DNA of 64,000 bases from Thalassospira xiamenensis M-5 = DSM 17429 (GTDB lineage: Bacteria > Pseudomonadota > Alphaproteobacteria > Rhodospirillales > Thalassospiraceae). The position numbers and the translations under genes are program-made. Location: positions 1,531,501-1,595,500 of the forward strand of contig NZ_CP004388.1 in assembly GCF_000300235.2 (NCBI RefSeq), in the 5' to 3' direction. Under the pieces are notes generated by a model. It saw nothing but the letters and a program-made list of their open reading frames with translations, was not told the origin of the DNA and did no database searches. Below are positions 50,247 through 62,298 of this stretch, in pieces. Numbering within the stretch: position 1 is the first letter of the stretch; the number at the start of each line of letters is the position of its first letter.

Positions 50247-53012
50247 TTACGCCTCCTGCTTTTTAAGCAGCAGCATCGAAAGGGTGGTTAATACCGGGAA
50301 GAAAATCACAAGCGTTATGATTTCCGGATAAAGTTCGGCAAAGCCAAGCGCCTTGGTAAAGACCCCGACACTGATCGACATGAAATGCGATGTCGGCATA
50401 ATGGTCGACAGCACGGCGGGTGCGCCTTCAAGCGAGGATATCGGCTGCATCATTCCGGAAAACATGACCGAGGGCACCATCGTCGCAATCGCGGTTCCGA
50501 ACAGGGCGGCGATCTGGGTCTTGGTAAAGGACGAAATCAAAAGCCCCAAACCGGTTGTGGCAAAAACAAACAGGAAGGCCCCGACAATAAGGGTAAGCGG
50601 GTTGCCCCGCATCGGGACTTCGAACCAGAACAGCGCCATCGCGACCATCAGAACGAAATTGATCAGGCCCAGCCCGACATAGGGCAATTGTTTGCCAATC
50701 AGGAATTCGATCCGCGTGACCGGCGTGACGTAAAGGTTGGTGATCGATCCCAGTTCCTTCTCGCGTACCACGCCGACCGCCATCAGAACGGCGGGAATAA
50801 ACATCAGCAGCAGCGCAATCACCGATGGCACCATGGCATAGATGCTTTTGAAATCCTGATTATAGCGATAGCGTGTCTCAATGCTTACCGGCAGAGTTTG
50901 CGCAGGCAAACCGGTCCGGCGTATGCTGCGTTCGTTCAGATATTTGCTGTGAATGCCTTCGACATAGCCATGGATGGTTTCGGCGCGAAACGGCATGGTG
51001 CCATCGATGGTTGCGGCGACTTCGGGGCTGCGTCCGGCTTCAAGGTCGCGGCCAAATCCCGGCGGAATTTCAATCGCCAGCGTGATATCGCCCGACAGCA
51101 ACCTTTGTTCAAGCTCGTCATTGCTGTTTAACGGCGGCTGTTCGCTGAAATATCGCGACCCTGCAAGGTTTTCAAGATAGGTGCGACTGGTTTCCGTCCT
51201 GTCGCGGTCGAGTGCAGCATATGTCAGATTTTCAACGTCAAAGGTAATGCCAAGCCCGAAAACCGGCATCAGAATCGCCGTACCCAGCAAGGCAAACATC
51301 AACCGGATCGGATCGCGGATCAGTTCCATGGTTTCGCGCAGTGAATAGGCCCACAAACGGCGCAAACTGAAAATTGATGCCTTGGCCGGTTTCAATTTCA
51401 TCGCACCGGTTTCATCGTCCCCGTTCATGGCCGATGCATCCGGGGCAGGGGCGTTGTCATCAATGCCGCTGGCTTCTTCCAGATGGCTGATGAAGGCTTC
51501 TTCAAGCGTTTCGCAACCGCGTTTCTGCGTAATTTCATGCGGGGTGTCGCTAATCAGCACCTTGCCCGCATGCATCAGCGATATGCGATCACAGCGTTCC
51601 GCCTCGTTCATGAAATGGGTAGAGATAAAAATCGTCACCCCCTGATCGCGCGAAAGCTCGATCAGTAATTGCCAGAACGCGTCACGTGCCACCGGATCGA
51701 CGCCCGATGTCGGTTCGTCCAGTATCAGGATTTCCGGGCTGTGAATGATGGCAACCGCCAATGATAAACGCTGCCGCACACCAAGCGGCAGGCTTTCAGC
51801 CATGTCATCGTGATATTCGGTCAGGCCGAACCGCTCCGAAAGCTCGTCAATCCGCGGCTTTATCCGATCTGACGGCAGATGAAACAGCCGCGCATGAAGT
51901 TCCAGGTTCTGATAGACGCTCAGCTCGGCATAAAGCGAAAAGGCCTGGCTCATATAGCCGACCCGTTTGCGAAGTTCGGTATCCTGCCCGTCGACCGGTT
52001 TGCCGAAAAGCTCTGCCGTGCCTTCGGTCGCGGGCAAAAGCCCGGTCAGCATCTTCATGGTTGTCGTCTTGCCGCACCCGTTCGAGCCGAGAAACCCGAA
52101 AATCTCGCCCTTTTCGATGCGGAAACTGACATTATCGACGGCTGTAAAATCGCCAAACCGCATGGTCAGGCCGTCCGCGACGATGGCTGGAACATCGCCA
52201 TGTGTGGTGCGCGGCGGAATGACAAGGTCCTTATGGCCCTTGCGTTCTTCTTCGGGCAGCAGCCTTACAAACGCGGTCTCCAGATTATCGGCCCCGGTGC
52301 TCTCCAAAATCTCGTCCGCTGTGCCGCTTGCCAGCACCTTGCCGTCATTCATCGCAATCAGTTGGTCGAAACGGGCGGCTTCATCCATATAGGCGGTTGC
52401 GACCAGCACGGTCATGTTGCTTTGGGTTTTGCGGATCTGGTCGATCAGTTCCCAGAACTGTCGACGTGACAGGGGATCGACACCGGTTGTCGGCTCGTCC
52501 AGTATCAATATTTCCGGATCATGGATCAGGGCACAACACAGGCCAAGCTTCTGCTTCATCCCGCCGGAAAGCTTGCCGGCTGCGCGTTCGGTAAAGGATT
52601 CAAGCCCGGTCGCCTTTACCAGCTTTTCAATCCGGTCATTGCGTTCGCGCGCCGACTGGCCAAACAAACGGCCAAAGAATTCAAGGTTCTCGCGGATCGT
52701 CAGGTCCATATAAAGGTTTTTGCCCAGTCCCTGGGGCATATAGGCGATTTTGGGCAGAACGCTGTTTCGGTGGCGCGTATCGTCCATCGGTCCGCCCAGC
52801 GTTTCGACCACGCCATCCTGCAATTTGCGCGCACCCGATATCAGGGCCAAGGCGGTGGATTTACCAACACCATCGGGCCCGATAAAGCCGATGGTCCGAC
52901 CTGTGGGGATATCAAGGCTGATATCGTCAAGCGCATGAACATGGCCGTATCTGTGGCGGACATGGTCCAGCCGCGCGGCAAGATTTGCGCCATTTGCAGG
53001 AGCATTACTCAT
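50247..53012 (-). CDS. RbbA-like fusion of two ABC ATPases and an ABC-2 permease
   Basis: A 921-residue protein. ATPase 1 has Walker [16 protein letters not shown] (Lys51), signature [11 protein letters not shown] and Walker [14 protein letters not shown]. ATPase 2 (from about 270) has [17 protein letters not shown] and Walker [14 protein letters not shown], but its signature is [12 protein letters not shown] rather than LSGGQ. A C-terminal ABC-2 permease (about 560-920) has a large periplasmic loop and the [37 protein letters not shown] motif. The plan equals E. coli RbbA/YhiH, linked to ribosome-associated ATPase activity and to export. It overlaps the upstream HlyD-like gene by 4 bp. Confidence 0.93.
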   Translation of the reverse strand: MSNAPANGANLAARLDHVRHRYGHVHALDDISLDIPTGRTIGFIGPDGVGKSTALALISGARKLQDGVVETLGGPMDDTRHRNSVLPKIAYMPQGLGKNLYMDLTIRENLEFFGRLFGQSARERNDRIEKLVKATGLESFTERAAGKLSGGMKQKLGLCCALIHDPEILILDEPTTGVDPLSRRQFWELIDQIRKTQSNMTVLVATAYMDEAARFDQLIAMNDGKVLASGTADEILESTGADNLETAFVRLLPEEERKGHKDLVIPPRTTHGDVPAIVADGLTMRFGDFTAVDNVSFRIEKGEIFGFLGSNGCGKTTTMKMLTGLLPATEGTAELFGKPVDGQDTELRKRVGYMSQAFSLYAELSVYQNLELHARLFHLPSDRIKPRIDELSERFGLTEYHDDMAESLPLGVRQRLSLAVAIIHSPEILILDEPTSGVDPVARDAFWQLLIELSRDQGVTIFISTHFMNEAERCDRISLMHAGKVLISDTPHEITQKRGCETLEEAFISHLEEASGIDDNAPAPDASAMNGDDETGAMKLKPAKASIFSLRRLWAYSLRETMELIRDPIRLMFALLGTAILMPVFGLGITFDVENLTYAALDRDRTETSRTYLENLAGSRYFSEQPPLNSNDELEQRLLSGDITLAIEIPPGFGRDLEAGRSPEVAATIDGTMPFRAETIHGYVEGIHSKYLNERSIRRTGLPAQTLPVSIETRYRYNQDFKSIYAMVPSVIALLLMFIPAVLMAVGVVREKELGSITNLYVTPVTRIEFLIGKQLPYVGLGLINFVLMVAMALFWFEVPMRGNPLTLIVGAFLFVFATTGLGLLISSFTKTQIAALFGTAIATMVPSVMFSGMMQPISSLEGAPAVLSTIMPTSHFMSISVGVFTKALGFAELYPEIITLVIFFPVLTTLSMLLLKKQEA

Positions 53013-54022
53013 TCCTGAAGGCTCTGGTTCAGTGTCGCGTCATCGGGAACATTGGGTGTAAAGCGTTCCGGCCAGTTTTTATGATCGGCCAGCATGACAT
53101 AGGCCTCGCCGGGCAGGCCGGTTTTGACCTGTTTGCTATGTTCTTCAAGCAATTCGCGCGCGATGCGGATTTTTATCCGGAACATCAGCTTGTCGCGTTC
53201 GCTTCTGGTTTCGACCTCGCGCGGGGTAAATTGCGCATCATCGGCAACGAATGATACATAGGCCGGGATCACAAAATTCGGTGCGGCATCCAGAACAATG
53301 CGCGCCTCGTTGCCGACAAAGGCCAAACCGGCCTGCCGGGTCGGCAGGAAGATCGTCATGTAAACATCGGTGAGGTCCAGAACCGTTACCACCGGGTCGC
53401 CACCCGCAAGAACTTCGCCGGGTTCGGCAAGGCGATATTGCACCCGCCCGCCGCGCGGTGCCTTAAGGACGGAATCATTGATCTGCACCTGAATGCGGTC
53501 AAGCTCGGCCTGGGCGGCTTCGACATTACGTTCGCTGCTTGTCTGGCGCGATTTTGCTGCCGCAAGGGCGGCCTCGGCCACGTCGCGTTCCGATTTGCGC
53601 TGATCGACCTGTTCACGCGCGATATTGTTGTTTTTGACAAGCTCGTTGGCGCGTTCAAGCTGCCGCTGCGCGAGGGAAAGCTGGCTTTCTTTCTGAGCGA
53701 TATCGGCCTTGGCTTCGAAAATGCCTTGTTGCGCACTGGCAACTTCGGCGCGGGCCTTGGCAAGGCTGGCCTGAAGTTCGGCCGTATCCATCCGCGCCAG
53801 AACCTGACCGGCTTGCACCACGTCGCCCTCATCGACCAGAACCTCGTCGACCCGGCCGGCATATTTGGTTGCCACCCGGACTTCCTCGGCCTCGATCCGG
53901 CCATTGCCGCTGGCGATGAATTCGGGAAGGGTTTCCTGATTTTGCTGCCAGTAATAGTAACCGCCCCCGGCAATCGCAATGATCACGACAAGGATCGCCA
54001 AAGGCACGCGCAGTTTGCTCAT
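53009..54022 (-). CDS. HlyD-family periplasmic adaptor (YhiI-like)
   Basis: A membrane fusion protein of 337 residues. A single N-terminal anchor ([22 protein letters not shown]) is followed by a lipoyl/barrel-sandwich half ([42 protein letters not shown]). A long alpha-helical hairpin (about 75-180, [26 protein letters not shown]) comes next, then the second lipoyl half ([27 protein letters not shown]) and a beta-barrel. TGGAGGGCGG sits just before the ATG at 54022. It is the first gene of the three-gene exporter operon, linking the inner-membrane ABC unit to an outer-membrane channel encoded elsewhere. Confidence 0.94.
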   Translation of the reverse strand: MSKLRVPLAILVVIIAIAGGGYYYWQQNQETLPEFIASGNGRIEAEEVRVATKYAGRVDEVLVDEGDVVQAGQVLARMDTAELQASLAKARAEVASAQQGIFEAKADIAQKESQLSLAQRQLERANELVKNNNIAREQVDQRKSERDVAEAALAAAKSRQTSSERNVEAAQAELDRIQVQINDSVLKAPRGGRVQYRLAEPGEVLAGGDPVVTVLDLTDVYMTIFLPTRQAGLAFVGNEARIVLDAAPNFVIPAYVSFVADDAQFTPREVETRSERDKLMFRIKIRIARELLEEHSKQVKTGLPGEAYVMLADHKNWPERFTPNVPDDATLNQSLQE

Positions 54023-54220
54023 TCCGCCCTCCAAGACAGGATTGCCGGGTTTGTGGCCACGGATGTGCCATCGGCATATAGGGGTTATCGCAAGCAGGTT
54101 ATAGCTTTAACGCGATAAAGTCTGGAATGATCCTGACCTGAACGGCAAGGTAAATCTTTGATCTTACGCAATTTAGAAAAGTATCAGGAAGGTCGCGAAA
54201 GGTATTGTGATCCAACGCGC

Positions 54221-55363
54221 TTAGATATCGATGTCAGCCCAGATCAGGTGATGATCCGATGCTGCCTGATGTTTCCTGATCAGGTCGGGATAGGTTTCCC
54301 AACGCGGCGGGCGTGATCCTGGCCAGATGCCCTTGCGGTAAATGCCGCCCTTGGTGACGCGGTCAAACAGGGCAGGCGATAACAAAAGATAATCGATTTT
54401 ATCATCATCATTGCCAAGGCCATGCGTGCCGGTCCCACGGTCGCCATTACCGGCATTGAATTCAAACTCGGTAAAACTCGGGTGGGCCGACACATCCCGA
54501 AGGGCCGTACCATGCAGCAACGGATCAAGTTCGGGACTGTCGGGGGTATCGTTAAGATCGCCCAGAACCACGATATTTTCGAACCCCTCGGCGATCAGAC
54601 GATTGTAATAGGCGGCAACCGCCAATGATTGCGCCAGTCGCTTGGCGCGGCTTGCCGGGTCATTGCCGCCATATTTGCTTTTGAAATGGTTGGGCAGAAC
54701 CATGATCTGCGCGCCCGATGGTGTGATGATTTCATATTCCGGGCAATCGCGGCTGAAAATCGGGGCTCCGTCGGGTTTCAGGTCATCGACGTGGCTGCGC
54801 ATTTCGCCAATCGGGTAACCTTCGTGGGTAGCAAGGCCGACATCAATGCCGCGCCCGTCATTGCCATCAATGATCATCATATGGCGATAGGGCACCGGCA
54901 AAACGCCCTTTTCGCGCATGAAATCCTGAAACGCCAACAATACCGGGCGGCTTTCGATCTCGACCAGTGCCAGAACATCTGCCCCGATATCACCGATCAT
55001 GCGCGCGGTGTTAAGCATCGCGGCCTCGTCCACCGGCCCCATGCGAAGTTCACACCAGCCAACCCAGTCATCGCGGCCATCGGCCTTGATATAGGGTTGT
55101 TTTGGCGGGCGCGGGCGTGAAATAAGCTGGCCACGGATTTTGCGAATGCGGGTAAAGGGGCCTTCGTCGCCGCGCAACATGCCCATTTTTGTTATCAGCG
55201 TTAACATCTGTGCCTTGTCGGCATCGCTGTAAACCGGCTTTTCAAACAGCTTGTTCAGTTCTGCATGGGCATCCAGCACATCGCGATGGGCTTCGGGGTT
55301 TTCATCGTTAAAGACTTTTGCCCGGTCAAACAGGTTTTCGACGTTAAACGCAGCAATCCGCAT
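54221..55363 (-). CDS. Endonuclease/exonuclease/phosphatase family protein
   Basis: A 380-residue protein of the EEP superfamily (DNase I-like fold). It starts MRIAAFNVENLFDRAKVF (Asn ligand) and has DVLALVEIESRPVLLAF (Glu ligand), MIIDGNDGRGIDVGLAT, IMVLPNHFKSKYGG (His), VVLGDLNDTPDSPELDPLL (Asp-x-Asn) and SDHHLIWADIDI (terminal Asp-His). All catalytic positions are present. The closest functional group by eye is the secreted or cytoplasmic nuclease/phosphatase-like type, but no signal peptide is seen. Substrate is unknown. Confidence 0.87.
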   Translation of the reverse strand: MRIAAFNVENLFDRAKVFNDENPEAHRDVLDAHAELNKLFEKPVYSDADKAQMLTLITKMGMLRGDEGPFTRIRKIRGQLISRPRPPKQPYIKADGRDDWVGWCELRMGPVDEAAMLNTARMIGDIGADVLALVEIESRPVLLAFQDFMREKGVLPVPYRHMMIIDGNDGRGIDVGLATHEGYPIGEMRSHVDDLKPDGAPIFSRDCPEYEIITPSGAQIMVLPNHFKSKYGGNDPASRAKRLAQSLAVAAYYNRLIAEGFENIVVLGDLNDTPDSPELDPLLHGTALRDVSAHPSFTEFEFNAGNGDRGTGTHGLGNDDDKIDYLLLSPALFDRVTKGGIYRKGIWPGSRPPRWETYPDLIRKHQAASDHHLIWADIDI

Positions 55364-55492
55364 GACGTGCCCCGATGCTCATGTCGCCGTGGCGTGGTGA
55401 AGGATGAAATTCTACCACAGGTATTATGCGGGCATGGCGTCAAATATGAAGTGTCATGTTTGTGACGATATCGGGAAGGACGGACGATTTAG

Positions 55493-55506
55493 TCCCCATA
55501 TGGGGA
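55493..55506. promoter_or_regulatory. 14 bp perfect palindrome upstream of the receiver-EAL gene
   Basis: TCCCCATATGGGGA is perfectly symmetric and lies 105 bp before the chosen start of the receiver-EAL gene, in a gene-free 248 bp region; it is a possible operator. Confidence 0.4.
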
Positions 55507-55611
55507 TGTTTTGAAATCCCGACCCGCCATAGGGTCCTGCATGTAACGGGCGATCGGTTGTGTGAAGCACTGCGGGATCGCGTTCTGCTTCATCGGGAAG
55601 GCTTTGCAAAT

Positions 55612-56781
55612 ATGAACAACGTTAACCCCTTCAAACCGACCGTCGTTTTTGTCGACGATGACGAAAATCTGCTGCGTGGCGTTGCGCGGGCCCTGGGGCA
55701 GCGTTACAACGTGGTTTCCTTCTCCGATCCGGTCGAGGCTCTTTCATGGCTTCGCGATAATCATCGAAAAGTTGACGTGATTGTTTCGGATCTGGCCATG
55801 CCGGGCTTTTCCGGCATGCGGTTGTTACGCGAAATGGTCGGTATTGCGCCGAATATCCCGCGTGTTCTGCTATCGGGGCATCTTGATAATTCTGCAATGA
55901 ACAAGGCCATCAACACGGCTTTTGTATCGTGCATATTATCCAAGCCCGCATCGATTGAACTGATCCGCAAATCCATCGAACAGGCGCTGAGTTCGCGGGC
56001 GATTGATCTGGCCGGGACCCTGATTACACCGGGGCTGGTCATGCGGGCGATCAAAAATAACGGTTATTCGATTGTCTTTCAGCCACGCATCGAGACAAAG
56101 ACCGGCCTGGCCTGCGGGCTTGAAGTCCTGATCCGTTTTCCGAACCTTCAGAAACGTTTCCTTCTTGAGGAAATCATTCTGGCCTGCGAAGGGCATCCGG
56201 CCATCAACCTGCTGACCACAGCGGTGATGAATGAAGTGCGCAGGCAGGCCAAGGATATCCGGTCCCGGTTCGATTTTTCGCCGACCGTCTCGATCAACTG
56301 TTCGCCCTATTCCATTCGCAATAATTGCTTTCTCGAAGAAATCCTTCATTTCAGAAGCGACATGCTGCTTCGCGATATCAGGATCGAAGTCGAAATCACC
56401 GAACATAGCGACATCGTCAAAGACCCGGCATTTCTTGCCAATGCCAAAATGCTTAAAAACCGGGGTGTTGCGATTTACATTGATGACTTCGGCTCGGGCA
56501 GCAATTCGGTGGAGCTTCTGGGAACCGGTGTTTTCGCCGGGGTCAAGATTGATCGCGAATTCATCGCAACAGCAAACGGGGATTGTCTCAAATCATCATT
56601 TGCCGCGTGGGTTGTGAAAGCTTCGCATGATCTGGGCCTGCGCGTTGTTGCCGAAGGTGTCGAAGACGCCAATGTTGCGCAAAGGATGCAGGCGCTTGGG
56701 GTTGAAGAAATGCAGGGCTTCTTTTTCGCAAGGCCGGCAGCGCTTGATAAAATACCGACCGGTGCTTTTGCCCTTTGCTGA
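55612..56781 (+). CDS. Response regulator with EAL phosphodiesterase domain
   Basis: A 389-residue protein. The receiver domain (about 8-125) has VVFVDDDENLLRG, the acceptor Asp in VIVSDLAMPGFSGM, RVLLSGH and a Lys in CILSKPAS. An EAL domain follows (about 150-385) with GLEVLIRFPN (EVL in place of EAL), VSINCSP, EVEITEHSDI, IYIDDFGSGSNSVELL, VKIDREFI, AEGVED and MQGFFFARP. The acidic, Lys and Gln catalytic residues are kept, so c-di-GMP hydrolysis is likely. The start at 55612 has GGGAAGG upstream; an open frame to 55456 lacks support. It may respond to a kinase encoded elsewhere. Confidence 0.9.
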   Translation: MNNVNPFKPTVVFVDDDENLLRGVARALGQRYNVVSFSDPVEALSWLRDNHRKVDVIVSDLAMPGFSGMRLLREMVGIAPNIPRVLLSGHLDNSAMNKAINTAFVSCILSKPASIELIRKSIEQALSSRAIDLAGTLITPGLVMRAIKNNGYSIVFQPRIETKTGLACGLEVLIRFPNLQKRFLLEEIILACEGHPAINLLTTAVMNEVRRQAKDIRSRFDFSPTVSINCSPYSIRNNCFLEEILHFRSDMLLRDIRIEVEITEHSDIVKDPAFLANAKMLKNRGVAIYIDDFGSGSNSVELLGTGVFAGVKIDREFIATANGDCLKSSFAAWVVKASHDLGLRVVAEGVEDANVAQRMQALGVEEMQGFFFARPAALDKIPTGAFALC

Positions 56782-56817
56782 AAGCTGCTTTACCTTTGAA
56801 CGGCTAAGCCTGATTTC

Positions 56818-57126
56818 TTACATCTCCAGATCAAATACAATCAGCCCGGAAATCTCGCCATCGGCGGCTTTGACCAGTTCGGCACCCAGCGCCTGATGTG
56901 TCGGATGCGCAAGATAGGCATCGCGCGCCCTGGCATCGTCAAAATCGATGCAGAAACCGTGCGTGAAACCCTGTTCGAGTTTTTCCGGGCTGACCGATAC
57001 GCCGCCATCAAATCCGCGCATCCCTGCGATCTGGTTGCCAAGTTCTGCCAGTGCATCAAACAGGCTGTCAATCACGGCCTCCTCAATACCGGGTTTGAAT
57101 TTGATCAGGACGATATGACGGATCAT
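56818..57126 (-). CDS. Dabb (stress-responsive alpha/beta barrel) domain protein
   Basis: A 102-residue protein with MIRHIVLIKFKPGIEEAVIDSLFDALAELGNQIAGM and FDDARARDAYLAHPTHQALGAEL, the pattern of Dabb dimers (ferredoxin-like fold). Some members are cyclases or heme enzymes; most are uncharacterised stress proteins. It is convergent with the receiver-EAL gene. The start is the ATG at 57126; an upstream ATG at 57141 is possible. Confidence 0.88.
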   Translation of the reverse strand: MIRHIVLIKFKPGIEEAVIDSLFDALAELGNQIAGMRGFDGGVSVSPEKLEQGFTHGFCIDFDDARARDAYLAHPTHQALGAELVKAADGEISGLIVFDLEM

Positions 57127-57391
57127 GGCGGGGCCTTTCATTTGGCGACGGAAACGCTTGATTGAACCGGTATATCGCGTTGGGTGTCAATAGAGGGGAT
57201 CAGACTATTATGCGTAATGGCATAATGGCTTATCCAAAAGTTTTGGTTGAAATAATGTGACATACCGCACTTCCGTAAATTTTTCCTCTTGAAATATAGT
57301 ATCAAATACATACTTTAGGATAGGTTTGGTTGCGTGGTATAGGTGTTTTTCCCTTGCGCAGTCGTAATCGGGTGAAAAGGGGATAGGTGCA

Positions 57392-58879
57392 ATGGCTTTC
57401 AATATTTTCGGGAACAATGGATCTTCACAAGGACAGCAGATCTATGAAGCCCTTGGCAGATCGATGGCGGTGATCGAATTTTCGCTGGATGGCAAAATCC
57501 TGACGGCCAATGCCAATTTCCTTTCGACGATGGGCTATGAGCTTGGCGATATCGTCGGCAAGCAGCATGCGATTTTCGTCACAGCCGACTACGCAAAAAG
57601 CGCAGAATATAAAGAATTCTGGAGCAAGCTTTCACAAGGAAAATTCGAAGCGGGAATTTTCCAGCGCATACGCAAGGATGGCGAAACTGTCTGGCTTGAA
57701 GCGACCTATAATCCGGTCCTGAATGCGGCGGGCAAGCCGGTAAAAGTCATCAAATTTGCGACCGATATCACTGCACGACGCAAAGAACGCGCGCTTAACG
57801 AGGGCGTTCTGACCGCGATTGACCGATCCCAGGCGATGATCGAATTTGATCTGACGGGCAAAATCCTTAAGGCCAACGCGAACTTCCTGAAAACCATGGG
57901 CTATTCCGAAGGGGAGGTTGTCGGCAAACATCACAGCATGTTTGTCGCCCCGGGCTATGCCCAATCAACCGAGTACAAGGATTTCTGGGCCAGCTTGCGC
58001 CGGGGTGATGTGCAGGCCGCACAGTTCAAGCGACTTGCAAAAGGCGGCAGGGAAGTCTGGCTTGAGGCGACCTATAATCCGATTTTTGATCAGAATGGCA
58101 AACCTGAACGGGTGATCAAGCTCGCTACCGATATTACCGAGCAGGTGCAGCTTCTGATCGATCTGAAAGCGATGATTGACAACAATTTCACCGAAATTGA
58201 CAGCAATATCGCAAGTCTTGACGAGGCCGCCCTGAGCGGCACATCCGCCGCGGCGCAAAGCTCCAACTCGGTCCAGACCGTTGCCGCCAGTGCGGAGGAA
58301 CTTTCCGCCTCGATCGCCGAAATCTCGCGCAGCATGGCGCAAAGCCGCGATGAAACCGAACGTGCGTTCTCGCAAACCGTCAACGCCAACCAGTCGACCC
58401 AGAAAATGGCCGATGTGGTTGCTGCGATGACCGGTATTGTTGAAGTCATTCAGGGCATCGCCGGGCAGATCAACCTGCTGGCGCTTAACGCAACCATTGA
58501 ATCGGCGCGCGCGGGCGAGGCTGGCAAAGGCTTTGCCGTGGTTGCCAACGAGGTCAAAAACCTTGCCAATCAGGCGGCCAAGGCCACAGATCAGATTTCG
58601 GCCGAAATCAGCGGTGTGCAGGAAATTTCAAACGAGGTTGTCAATTCGCTTGAAACCATTCGTGGTTCCATCGAAACCGCGCGCGATAGCGTGACCAATA
58701 TTTCGTCCTCGGTCGAAGAACAAAGTGCAGTGACCGAAAGCGTGTCGCAAAACATGCAGACAATGGCCGTATCGGTCGATGAGCTTGTCCGGCGGCTTGA
58801 CGAAATCCGCACGATTTCAAGCGGTGTTGGCGGGTCGGTCAAACGTACCCGCGAAGCTGCCGAAGTCCTGACGCGCTAG
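57392..58879 (+). CDS. Soluble methyl-accepting chemotaxis protein with two PAS domains
   Basis: A 495-residue cytoplasmic receptor with no membrane helix. Two PAS/PAC modules occupy residues about 18-132 ([35 protein letters not shown], then [28 protein letters not shown]) and about 140-254 (a clear duplicate with [34 protein letters not shown]). The signalling hairpin follows, with the invariant tip [43 protein letters not shown]. There is no HAMP domain or C-terminal CheR tether. Similar receptors (Aer/BdlA type) sense redox or oxygen state via FAD or heme. GGGGATAGG lies before the ATG. Confidence 0.94.
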   Translation: MAFNIFGNNGSSQGQQIYEALGRSMAVIEFSLDGKILTANANFLSTMGYELGDIVGKQHAIFVTADYAKSAEYKEFWSKLSQGKFEAGIFQRIRKDGETVWLEATYNPVLNAAGKPVKVIKFATDITARRKERALNEGVLTAIDRSQAMIEFDLTGKILKANANFLKTMGYSEGEVVGKHHSMFVAPGYAQSTEYKDFWASLRRGDVQAAQFKRLAKGGREVWLEATYNPIFDQNGKPERVIKLATDITEQVQLLIDLKAMIDNNFTEIDSNIASLDEAALSGTSAAAQSSNSVQTVAASAEELSASIAEISRSMAQSRDETERAFSQTVNANQSTQKMADVVAAMTGIVEVIQGIAGQINLLALNATIESARAGEAGKGFAVVANEVKNLANQAAKATDQISAEISGVQEISNEVVNSLETIRGSIETARDSVTNISSSVEEQSAVTESVSQNMQTMAVSVDELVRRLDEIRTISSGVGGSVKRTREAAEVLTR

Positions 58880-58901
58880 GTCCGGCGATATCCGATACGA
58901 T

Positions 58902-58946
58902 AAAAGCCAGGCTGGTTACGCGATCAGCCGGGCTTTTGTCTTTTTT
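58902..58946 (+). terminator. Terminator after the chemoreceptor gene
   Basis: An imperfect stem (AAAAGCC-A-GGCTG with CAGCC-G-GGCTTTT) followed by GTCTTTTTT, in the 87 bp between convergent genes; its symmetric A/T flanks may serve both. Confidence 0.85.
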
Positions 58947-58966
58947 GGCAGGGCGAGGAGGGGCGA

Positions 58967-61270
<2,304 letters not shown>

Positions 61271-61303
61271 GAGACCCTGTTGGCAGGCTTATCGGTATCG
61301 TCC

Positions 61304-61348
61304 TTGTCTTAAGATAATCAAATGATATATAGATGGTGTCTCATTTGA
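61304..61348 (+). promoter_or_regulatory. Promoter and operator of the Xre-RES toxin-antitoxin operon
   Basis: -35 TTGTCT (61304-61309) and -10 TATATA (61326-61331), 16 bp apart. A perfect 8 bp inverted repeat, TCAAATGA (61318-61325) and TCATTTGA (61341-61348), straddles the -10 box, ideal for autorepression by the antitoxin. Confidence 0.68.
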
Positions 61349-61365
61349 TTTTTATGGAGGGTCCG

Positions 61366-61815
61366 ATGTCTTCTGCTGTTGCGGATATCAAGGCTACCAA
61401 GGATGCTGGCGCGACCTTCTGGAAGGCGGTCGGTATTCCCGCACGTGGGCCGGAGCTGCATGAAGCGTTGCAGCAGGGTATTCCTTACGCGACCTATGGC
61501 AAGCTGGCGTCTGCTGCCGGGTTGGATCGCAAAGAACTGGCGAAATATGTTGTTATTCCGATGGCGACCCTGCAACGCCGGGCGAAACTTGGCCGGTTCA
61601 AGGTTGATGAAAGCGACAAGCTGTATCGCTTTGCCGAAGTGTTGAGTGCGGCCACCGATTTGTTTGAAGGTGACCGGGATCAGGCGCGCGACTGGCTTTT
61701 GAGCCCTGTGCAGGGGCTTGGCGGGGCGCGTCCGGCGGAAATGATTGCGACATCGGCGGGGACCGATGCGGTGCTTGATCTGATCGGGCGGCTGGAACAT
61801 GGCGTCTTTGCATGA
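61366..61815 (+). CDS. Xre/MbcA/ParS-type antitoxin
   Basis: A 149-residue antitoxin. It has an Xre-like DNA-binding region (YATYGKLASAAGLDRKELAKYVVIPMATLQRRAKLGRFKVDESDKLYRFAEVLSAATDLF) and a C-terminal toxin-binding DUF2384 domain (RDQARDWLLSPVQGLGGARPAEMIATSAGTDAVLDLIGRLEHGV). This is the standard MbcA/ParS plan. The start at 61366 has GGAGG 6 bp upstream; an earlier ATG at 61333 lies inside the operator. The stop overlaps the toxin start by 4 bp. Confidence 0.93.
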   Translation: MSSAVADIKATKDAGATFWKAVGIPARGPELHEALQQGIPYATYGKLASAAGLDRKELAKYVVIPMATLQRRAKLGRFKVDESDKLYRFAEVLSAATDLFEGDRDQARDWLLSPVQGLGGARPAEMIATSAGTDAVLDLIGRLEHGVFA

Positions 61816-62276
61816 GCGGCATTGCGGCTTATCGCCTGGTCAAGCAGAAATGGAAATCATCTGCCTTTGACGGCGAAGGGGCGCGGCTTTATGGCGGGCG
61901 CTGGAACAGCCGGGGGAAACCGGCGATTTATCTGGCCGGATCGCAGTCGCTTGCGATGCTTGAAATCATGGTCCATCTGAACGATTACCGGCTGCTTTCA
62001 AGCTATGTGATGTTTGAATTGCGCATTCCCGCCGCCGAAATTGCCGACTTGCCGCAAAATCGCATCCCGCCCGACTGGCGCGCCGAACCGGCCCCGCCAT
62101 CGACCGCCGAAATCGGCGATGCGTGGCTTGATGAGGGGGCTGGTCTGGCACTTGCCGTGCCCAGTGTTGTGATTCCGGGGGAGCGGAATTATCTGCTGAA
62201 CCCGAAACACCCGTTATTTTCCAGCACGGTCAAAAACGCGACCGAACTTGATTTCACGCCAGATCCGCGACTATAG
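61812..62276 (+). CDS. RES-domain toxin
   Basis: A 154-residue RES toxin, named for conserved Arg, Glu and Ser. The motifs are AYRLVKQKWKSSAFDGEGARLYGGRWNSRGKPAIYLAGSQSLAMLEIMVHL and SVVIPGERNYLLNPKHPLF. Characterised members (MbcT, Res) degrade NAD+ by phosphorolysis or glycohydrolysis, or ADP-ribosylate a target, stopping growth. Translation is coupled to the antitoxin by a 4 bp overlap. Confidence 0.93.
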   Translation: MSGIAAYRLVKQKWKSSAFDGEGARLYGGRWNSRGKPAIYLAGSQSLAMLEIMVHLNDYRLLSSYVMFELRIPAAEIADLPQNRIPPDWRAEPAPPSTAEIGDAWLDEGAGLALAVPSVVIPGERNYLLNPKHPLFSSTVKNATELDFTPDPRL

Positions 62277-62298
62277 CAAATGGGGCGAGTACGGTTTT

